Assembly: GCF_900114035.1 (NCBI RefSeq)
Contig: NZ_FORP01000001.1
Span: 558,001 to 622,000, forward strand
Length of the DNA: 64,000 bases
Origin: Amycolatopsis sacchari
Lineage (GTDB): Bacteria > Actinomycetota > Actinomycetes > Mycobacteriales > Pseudonocardiaceae
Reading direction: 5' to 3'
Shown one piece after another: positions 58,334 through 64,000 of the stretch (position 1 is the stretch's first letter; every line of letters begins with the position of its first letter). The translations under genes and the position numbers were made by a program. The notes under the pieces are model-generated. The model saw only the letters and a program-made list of their open reading frames with translations, was not told where the DNA came from and made no database searches.

Positions 58334-61300
58334 TCAGTCCAGATCCATCCAGTCGCGGGTGGCCCGTTGCTCGGCGATCAGCCGCTCCTGGTGCTCGCGC
58401 ATCTTCGCCGCCGCGTCCTTCGCGTCCGGGTCCTGGATCGGCGTGGGCTTGTCGTCGAACGTGCGGCCGAGCTCCCTGTCGAGGTAGGTGTCGCGCTTGT
58501 CGTTGAGGTACTTCTCCATCTGGTCCTTCGGGATGGGGCCGTCCCGCACCATGTCGCGGGCCGTGTGCATCCCGAGCGCGTCGTCCTTGGTGATCTCGGG
58601 TGTGAACCGGAAGCCGCCCTGGCCGTCGCTGAACTCGATCTTCTTCCCCACCATGTTGTCGACCATGTGGTGGTACGAGTCGTCGGCGACGTTGCCCTGC
58701 GTGGTGCCCTTGGTGGGCCGGAAGCTGTCGGACGTGGGCACTTCCTTGAGCTTGTCCGGGTCCTGGGAATCCCTCGCGTAGAGCTTCTCCGGCTCGTTGG
58801 GCGTGCTGCCGTCGGCCTTGTAGCTGGGGTTGTCCACCATCTCCGGCTTGTAGTGCTGGTGGGCGTAGGTCAGCTGGTTGAGCTGCACGGCGTCACCGGC
58901 GTTGCCCGGTGTGTTGTGCCCGGGGGCGTTGTTGCCCGCCAGGAGGTTCCGCTGCGACTCGCGGTACTCGTCGGCGTTCATGTTGGAGCCGTCACGGTCG
59001 GTCTTCGTACCGGTGCCGATGTTGGCGCGGTGCGAGTCGTAGGACTCCTGGTACGCGGGCGCGTTGTCCTCCAGGCGCCGCGCATGCTTCATGTTGGCCT
59101 TTTCGGCCGGGGTCGCGTCGTTGGGGCGCTTGCCGGCGTCCTTGTCCTTCTTGATCTGCTGGGCGTGCGCGTTGGCGCGCTGGAAGTCGTCACCGCCGAT
59201 CGCCTTGTAGCCGATCGGGTGCTCGGACTCGTGGGTCTTGCCGCTGACGAGCCCGTCAGGGTCCTTCCAGTCCGGGTCGTTCTTGATGTCGTTCTGGAAC
59301 TTCTGCCAGGTACGCGCCTGCTCGTTCTGCGTCTTGCCGTACGTCCCGTCGGACTTGTCCGGGTTGCCCCTCGGCTTCTTCGTCCCGAACGGGTTGATCT
59401 TCTGTACCGCGTTCTTGACCTTCTGCTTCGCGTTGCCGTACGGACTGGGCCTCGCCTGGGCCTTCTTGCACGGCGTCGTGGTGGCGGCCTTCGGCATCAG
59501 GCCCAGCGGGTCGACCAGCGCCGTCGGGTTGAGCACGTAGGCCTGCGAATCCGGTCCGGGGTCCAGCCCCAGCGGGTCGTGTGACAGGTAGCGGCCGACC
59601 TCGGGGTCGTAGTAGCGGTGCACGTTGTAGTGCAGCCCGGTCTCCGCGTCGAAGTACTGGCCGGGGAAACGCAGCGGCGTGGTGGCGCGGCCAGGGGCGG
59701 ACACGACCTTGCCCCACAGCGTCGCCCGTAGGTGCCACGCGACGGCGCCGGACTCGTCGAGCAGTTCGGTCGGGGTGCCTACCAGATCGGTGATGATCGC
59801 GTGGAACCGCTCGTCCGTCGTGCCCAGCACGCGCTCGGTCTGGGTCAGCGCCCTTCCGGTGTCGGGGTCCCACTCCCACACCGTCGCCACCTGCGGGCGC
59901 CCGGGTCCACTGTGGACCTGTTCGGCGAGCGTATCGCCGTCCCACGCGAACAGGACCTGCTTCGCCACCCGGCCGTCGCGGGCCAGTCGCTGTTTGGCGA
60001 CGCGGCGGCCCAGCGCGTCGTAGCGGTAACGCCAGCGCTCACCGTTGGGCGTGACGACGAACGTCAGCCGGCTGTCGGCATTCCACCCGAACTGCCAGTG
60101 CGGGCCGTCCGGGCCGGCGCCGCGGCGCGTGGCGCGGCCTTCGGGGTCGTAGGCGAAGCGCAGCCGCCCGGCGGACGCCAGCAGCGTGCCGCGGTACTCG
60201 CGCGGCGCCGGGCCCGGCTCCCCCGGTGTCTGCGCGTGCGAGATCACGCCGGAGAGGTGGTAGGCGTAGTTCTCCTGCCAGCCGGGGCCCGTCACCGCGC
60301 GGACGCGGCCCGTGCGGTCGACGTCGAGGGTGCGGGGGCCGGAGATCGCGTCGAACACCGACCTCAGGTAGCCGTCGGCGAGGTAGGCGTATTCGCGGCG
60401 CTGCAGCGTGCGGCTGCCCGCGACGACCGTCTGCGCGGTCAGCTCCCCCGCCGGGCTCCAGGCCTGGCGCAGTTCGGTGCCCGCGAAGCGGCGCACCCGT
60501 TCCCGGCCGGCGAGGTCGCGTTCGAAGCGGATGGTGCGGCCGCCGGTGTGCAGCGCGGTGAGCGACCCGGTGGGGTCGTACTCGAAGCGGGATTCGGCGC
60601 CGGACGGGGTGTGGCGCGCGATCCGCCGGCCCAGTGCGTCGTACGCCGACCGCACCGGCCTGCCGTTGATGGTCTCGGCGACCACGCGGCCGACCGCGTC
60701 GTGGGTGAAGGTGACCTCGGCGTCGGCGTTGCGCGCGGCGACCATCTTCCCGGCCACGTCGTAGGTGAACGTCGTGACGTCGTTCCCCGTCACGCGGCGG
60801 ACCACCCGGCCCATCGCGTCGCGCTCCAGCACGGTGGTCTCCCCCGCGCCGTTGGTGCTCTCGACCAGCCGGCCCGCCGCGTCGTACCGGTAGCGCAGGG
60901 TGCGGCCGTTGAAGTCGGTCTCGCTGATCAGGTTCCCGGCGGGGTCGTAGTGGTAGCGCCACACGAAGCCCTGTTCGTTGGTCATCGCGACCAGGCGCAG
61001 CTCGGTGTCGTAGGTGTAGGTGACCCGCTCGCCGTTCGGGCCGGTTTCGGCGACCGGCAGGTCGAAGTGGGCGAACTCGACGCGGCTGGCGTTGCCGAGC
61101 GCGTCGATGCTCTCCTCGACGTTGCCGACCGGGGTGGACCGCCAGCGCAGGGCCGCGCCGTCCGGGCCGACCAGCTCGGCCAGTTCGTCCGGGGTCGCCC
61201 ACGAGTAGCGGGTCACGCCGCCCAGCTCGTCGGTCATCGAGGTCGGGCGGCCGAGCGAGTCGTAGGTGTAGCGCGTGACCGCGCCGTTCTCGTCCGTCAC

Positions 61301-63580
61301 GACCAGCGGCCGGCCCGCGGCGTCGGACTCGATGCGCCTGACGCCGCCGAGCGGGTCGGTGATCACGGCGACGTTGCCGCGCTCGTCGTAGGCGTAGGTG
61401 GTCCGTGCGCCGAGCGGGTCGACCACCGCGACGAGCTTGCCGCGCTCGTCGTAGGAGTAACGCCACGTCGCGCCGTCCGGCGTGATGAGGGCCGACGGCC
61501 TGCCGAGCTCGTTGTACTCGGTCAGGGTGCGGGTGCCGTCCGGGGCGGTCACGGCGACAACGCGGCCGGCCTCGTTCCGTTCGTAGCGGGTCCGCCCGCC
61601 CAGCGGGTCGGTGCGCGTGAGGAGGCGGTCGTGCCGGTCGTAGGAGAACGTCGTGGTGTTGCCGAGCGGGTCGGTCTCCGCGATCACGTTCAGCCGGGTG
61701 TCGAGCTGGTACCGGCGCACCGCCCCGAGCGAGTCGGTGACGGTGGTGACGAGGTTTTCCCGGTCGTAGTCGAGGGTGCAGTCGAGGTAGCCGTCCGTGC
61801 CGGCGGCCCGCACGACCCGGCCCTCGCCGTTGAACTGGTAGGTGTACCAGCGTCCGTTGACGTCCTCCCAGCGGACGATCCGGCCCTCGGCGTCGTAGGT
61901 GAACCAGGTCGGGGTGCCCGTGTCGTTGACGATCCTGGTGAGGCGGGCGCGCTCGTCGTAGGTGTAGCTGGCGAGGACGGTGCCTTCGGGGGTGCGCAGC
62001 GCCGTGATGAGGCCGTTCTCGTTGTCGAGCAGGAGCCTGGTGCCCGAGGAGTGCACGAGCTCGGCGGGGACGCCGTCCGCGCCGGGCAGGATGTCGATGC
62101 GGTTGCCGTCGCCGTCGATGATTGTGCGGAGCGGGTGGACGCCGTCCGGGGACGCCTCGAAGAACAGCGTCCGCTGCTCGTCGGGGTGCTCGACGAGGTA
62201 GCCGTCCTCGACCGCGCGCAGCGGACGGGCCGGCCCGCCGTCCGGGAGCACGGGCGATCCCATCGGGACGGGGTAGCGCTGGATGCTGCCGTCGGCGAGC
62301 GCGACGTGCAGCCCGTCTTCGGCGACCTCGAGCCGCTGGTCCACAGTGGACGCCCAGGAGGGGCCGAAGAAGCGCCCGGCGCGGTAGGAGGAGATGTGCG
62401 CGCGGGAGAACTCCAGCGGCAGGGCACCGTCGACCCGCAGATCGGTCTGGGTCAGCATCATCCAGCCGGTCGCGACGTCGATCGGGTCACCGCAGTCGGG
62501 GCGTTTCTCGACCGGTTTCTTGTTCTCGTTGAGGTTCTGGTTGTTTTCGCTGAGGCTCTTCGAGTTGTCGCCGTTTTTGCCGGTGCCGGCCGGGTTCGTG
62601 TTGCCGTTGCTCCCGGGGTTGCCCCGCGTGGTGTTGCCGTTGCCGTTCGACGCGCTGGAGGTGTCCGTGGCGTCGGTGTCGCCCTTGGAGCCGGAGCCGG
62701 TGCCCTCGCTGCTGCCGCCCTTCCCGCCCGGGGGTGGCGCGGAATCGGTGGTGCTGGACGGCGTTGTCGCGCCGCTCTTCGAGGTGCCGCCGAGGTCGCT
62801 GGGCTTGCCGGGGGTGGTCTTGCTGCCCGGCTTGAGGTTCCGGAACGCCTTGCCGGCGTTCCCGAACATCTCGCTCGCCTGCTTGAGCAGCTTCCCCAGC
62901 GCCTGCAACGCCTTGACGACCCGCTTGGTCAGGTCGGCGATCTTGGACGCGACCTTCGCGACGGCGGCGACGACCTGCGGCACGACCCACGCCGAGGCGA
63001 TGCCGAGGGTGAACAGCACCTGCAGCGCCCAGCTGATCAGGTGCCCGATGAGCTCGGCGATGATGTCGCGCACCAGTGACCGCACCGCGGCGACGACCTC
63101 GCCCGCGGTCTTGATGCCCGAGGAAGCGCCGTCCGCGCCCTTCTCCGCCGCCTCCAGCAGGTTCCCGGTGTCCGCCGCCCGTGCGCGGTAGCTGTCGGCC
63201 GCCGGCCCGGTCCACGACTGGAGGTCGGCGTCGACGGCGTTCTTCAGCTCGGTCTGGATGTCCCCGAGCTCCTTGGCGACGTTGGCCCAGGTCTCGGAGT
63301 GCGCCGTGATCTTGTCGGGGTTGCCGGCGAGCGCGTCGAGCGCTTCCTTGAGCGGGCCGACGTGCTCCATCAGCCAGCCGACGCCTGCGGCGAGGATGGC
63401 GCCGAACGGGTCCATCGCCATGGACAGCGCGTCGAGTGCGGTGCCCACCGCGCCGAGCGCCACCGCGGCCCAGTCCCCGCTCTTGATCGCGTTGTCCAGG
63501 TCGAAGGCCGTCTCCAGTATCGAGACACCGGAGTAGGCCTTCGTCGAACTCTGCTCCTGCGCCACCAGCGGGTTGCTCAC
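58334..63580 (-). CDS. giant YD-repeat (Rhs-like) protein 2, paralog of protein 1
   Basis: A 1748-residue paralog. The first 250 residues are nearly identical to protein 1 ([40 protein letters not shown]), then the linker diverges into Asn/Gly/Ser-rich sequence. A DUF6531-type block ([33 protein letters not shown]) and the YD shell follow, ending at [15 protein letters not shown] and DPLGL. The C-terminal domain shares [11 protein letters not shown] (His1450), [32 protein letters not shown] and [11 protein letters not shown] with protein 1 but is otherwise well diverged. GTG at 63580. No immunity-like gene is next to its 3' end. Export by a type VII-like system is inferred from the N-terminus; no ESX genes are in the window. 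Confidence 0.85.
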   Translation of the reverse strand: MSNPLVAQEQSSTKAYSGVSILETAFDLDNAIKSGDWAAVALGAVGTALDALSMAMDPFGAILAAGVGWLMEHVGPLKEALDALAGNPDKITAHSETWANVAKELGDIQTELKNAVDADLQSWTGPAADSYRARAADTGNLLEAAEKGADGASSGIKTAGEVVAAVRSLVRDIIAELIGHLISWALQVLFTLGIASAWVVPQVVAAVAKVASKIADLTKRVVKALQALGKLLKQASEMFGNAGKAFRNLKPGSKTTPGKPSDLGGTSKSGATTPSSTTDSAPPPGGKGGSSEGTGSGSKGDTDATDTSSASNGNGNTTRGNPGSNGNTNPAGTGKNGDNSKSLSENNQNLNENKKPVEKRPDCGDPIDVATGWMMLTQTDLRVDGALPLEFSRAHISSYRAGRFFGPSWASTVDQRLEVAEDGLHVALADGSIQRYPVPMGSPVLPDGGPARPLRAVEDGYLVEHPDEQRTLFFEASPDGVHPLRTIIDGDGNRIDILPGADGVPAELVHSSGTRLLLDNENGLITALRTPEGTVLASYTYDERARLTRIVNDTGTPTWFTYDAEGRIVRWEDVNGRWYTYQFNGEGRVVRAAGTDGYLDCTLDYDRENLVTTVTDSLGAVRRYQLDTRLNVIAETDPLGNTTTFSYDRHDRLLTRTDPLGGRTRYERNEAGRVVAVTAPDGTRTLTEYNELGRPSALITPDGATWRYSYDERGKLVAVVDPLGARTTYAYDERGNVAVITDPLGGVRRIESDAAGRPLVVTDENGAVTRYTYDSLGRPTSMTDELGGVTRYSWATPDELAELVGPDGAALRWRSTPVGNVEESIDALGNASRVEFAHFDLPVAETGPNGERVTYTYDTELRLVAMTNEQGFVWRYHYDPAGNLISETDFNGRTLRYRYDAAGRLVESTNGAGETTVLERDAMGRVVRRVTGNDVTTFTYDVAGKMVAARNADAEVTFTHDAVGRVVAETINGRPVRSAYDALGRRIARHTPSGAESRFEYDPTGSLTALHTGGRTIRFERDLAGRERVRRFAGTELRQAWSPAGELTAQTVVAGSRTLQRREYAYLADGYLRSVFDAISGPRTLDVDRTGRVRAVTGPGWQENYAYHLSGVISHAQTPGEPGPAPREYRGTLLASAGRLRFAYDPEGRATRRGAGPDGPHWQFGWNADSRLTFVVTPNGERWRYRYDALGRRVAKQRLARDGRVAKQVLFAWDGDTLAEQVHSGPGRPQVATVWEWDPDTGRALTQTERVLGTTDERFHAIITDLVGTPTELLDESGAVAWHLRATLWGKVVSAPGRATTPLRFPGQYFDAETGLHYNVHRYYDPEVGRYLSHDPLGLDPGPDSQAYVLNPTALVDPLGLMPKAATTTPCKKAQARPSPYGNAKQKVKNAVQKINPFGTKKPRGNPDKSDGTYGKTQNEQARTWQKFQNDIKNDPDWKDPDGLVSGKTHESEHPIGYKAIGGDDFQRANAHAQQIKKDKDAGKRPNDATPAEKANMKHARRLEDNAPAYQESYDSHRANIGTGTKTDRDGSNMNADEYRESQRNLLAGNNAPGHNTPGNAGDAVQLNQLTYAHQHYKPEMVDNPSYKADGSTPNEPEKLYARDSQDPDKLKEVPTSDSFRPTKGTTQGNVADDSYHHMVDNMVGKKIEFSDGQGGFRFTPEITKDDALGMHTARDMVRDGPIPKDQMEKYLNDKRDTYLDRELGRTFDDKPTPIQDPDAKDAAAKMREHQERLIAEQRATRDWMDLD

Positions 63581-63718
63581 GCGACTACCACGTCCTCTTC
63601 TGTCCCCCCGGCCCTCGCCGGTCGCGCCATTCGACGACGAAAATCTCGCACCGTTGCGTCAGGGGGCCGATGTTGCCCGAAGAGGTCGGTGACACTGCCC
63701 GTTCGCCCCCCGGCGCCC

Positions 63719-64000
63719 TCACCCGACGTAGGCCGCCAGGTGCTCCCCCGTCAGCGTCGACCGGGCCGCCACCAGGTCGGCGGGCGTGCCTTCGAACACG
63801 ACCTGCCCGCCGTCGTGACCGGCGCCGGGACCCAGGTCGATGATCCAGTCCGCGTGGGCCATCACCGCCTGGTGGTGCTCGATCACGATGACCGACTTGC
63901 CGGAGTCGACGAGCCGGTCGAGCAGGCCGAGCAGCTGCTCGACGTCGGCGAGGTGCAGACCGGTCGTCGGCTCGTCGAGGACGTAGATGCCGCCCTTCTC
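63719..64000 (-). CDS. UvrA-like excinuclease ABC subunit, C-terminal end (start outside window)
   Basis: Ninety-three codons of the C-terminus are visible on the minus strand, entering from the window edge. [41 protein letters not shown] is the second Walker B, D-loop and switch His region of UvrA, and [22 protein letters not shown] is the UvrA-specific ending. UvrA recognises DNA damage as a dimer with UvrB; actinomycetes also carry short UvrA-like resistance ATPases, and this end fits either. The 138 bp to the YD-repeat gene hold nothing notable. Confidence 0.88.
   Translation of the reverse strand, partial: EKGGIYVLDEPTTGLHLADVEQLLGLLDRLVDSGKSVIVIEHHQAVMAHADWIIDLGPGAGHDGGQVVFEGTPADLVAARSTLTGEHLAAYVG

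Noticed and set aside
59732-63079. A 1115-codon plus-strand open frame and its 1077-codon counterpart at 54609-57842 (minus)
   Set aside because: Shadows created by the repetitive YD coding; both lie antisense to the giants and show no domain.

Overview
The window is about 72% GC, with many GTG and TTG starts, tightly overlapping genes and coding on both strands. Its contents are typical of an actinomycete of the Pseudonocardiales, most likely Amycolatopsis-like: a polyprenol-phosphomannose-dependent mannosyltransferase (MptB-like), an F420/PPOX-type oxidoreductase, DUF3090/SCO1664/DUF3097 proteins, a class F sortase, an SPFH/NfeD pair, and YD-repeat proteins with a type VII secretion-like N-terminus. 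The assignment rests on gene content and style; no rRNA or marker gene is present.

Layout. 1-13.5 kb: end of a methyltransferase; a divergent Lrp regulator and thiamine-diphosphate 2-oxoacid decarboxylase; an orphan NTPase; a RhlG-like ketoreductase with an XRE/MmyB-type regulator; a GNAT; a YbdK-type carboxylate-amine ligase; an exported protein coupled to a class F sortase; a DUF6510 and sulfite-oxidase-like pair; a maleate-isomerase-like enzyme; a lipoprotein polysaccharide deacetylase; an Acg-like nitroreductase ended by a strong terminator. 13.7-25 kb: a secreted beta-propeller, a four-gene peptide/nickel-type ABC importer operon, an MptB-like mannosyltransferase, and a minus-strand run of PPOX oxidoreductase, LD-carboxypeptidase and S9 peptidase. 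25-36 kb: DUF3090, SCO1664-like and APH-like genes, an HxlR/MFS pair, DUF3097, NfeD and SPFH, an MHS-type transporter, a GDSL hydrolase, a glycosyltransferase and a STAS protein. 36.3-38.6 kb: a complete tyrosine recombinase divergent from a zinc-motif coiled-coil protein, with inverted repeats between them. 38.8-42.7 kb: LysR/hydrolase, ABC ATPase/FadR and a PrmC-related methyltransferase.

42.7-50.3 kb is the most unusual block. Four translationally coupled minus-strand genes encode an alpha-dioxygenase/cyclooxygenase-like heme peroxidase, an uncharacterised 562-residue protein, a DyP-type peroxidase and a catalase-family protein. They are divergent from a cytochrome P450 that is broken by a frameshift in this sequence. 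A DUF2235 lipase-like gene follows, convergent with the P450. The inventory (fatty-acid dioxygenase, catalase-related heme protein, P450) matches the enzyme types of oxylipin pathways, so an actinobacterial oxylipin-like cluster is a reasonable hypothesis. It is untested.

51.9-52.7 kb holds the decayed remains of a second copy of the LysR/hydrolase locus at 39.6 kb, now carrying an intact SnoaL-like gene. 52.7-63.6 kb is filled by two tail-to-tail paralogous YD-repeat (Rhs-like) giants of 1763 and 1748 residues. They share an ESX-like N-terminus and a related, histidine-rich C-terminal domain I cannot name. Only 320 bp lie between them, with two hairpins, an AT-rich palindrome and no convincing immunity gene. 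The window ends inside a UvrA-like gene.
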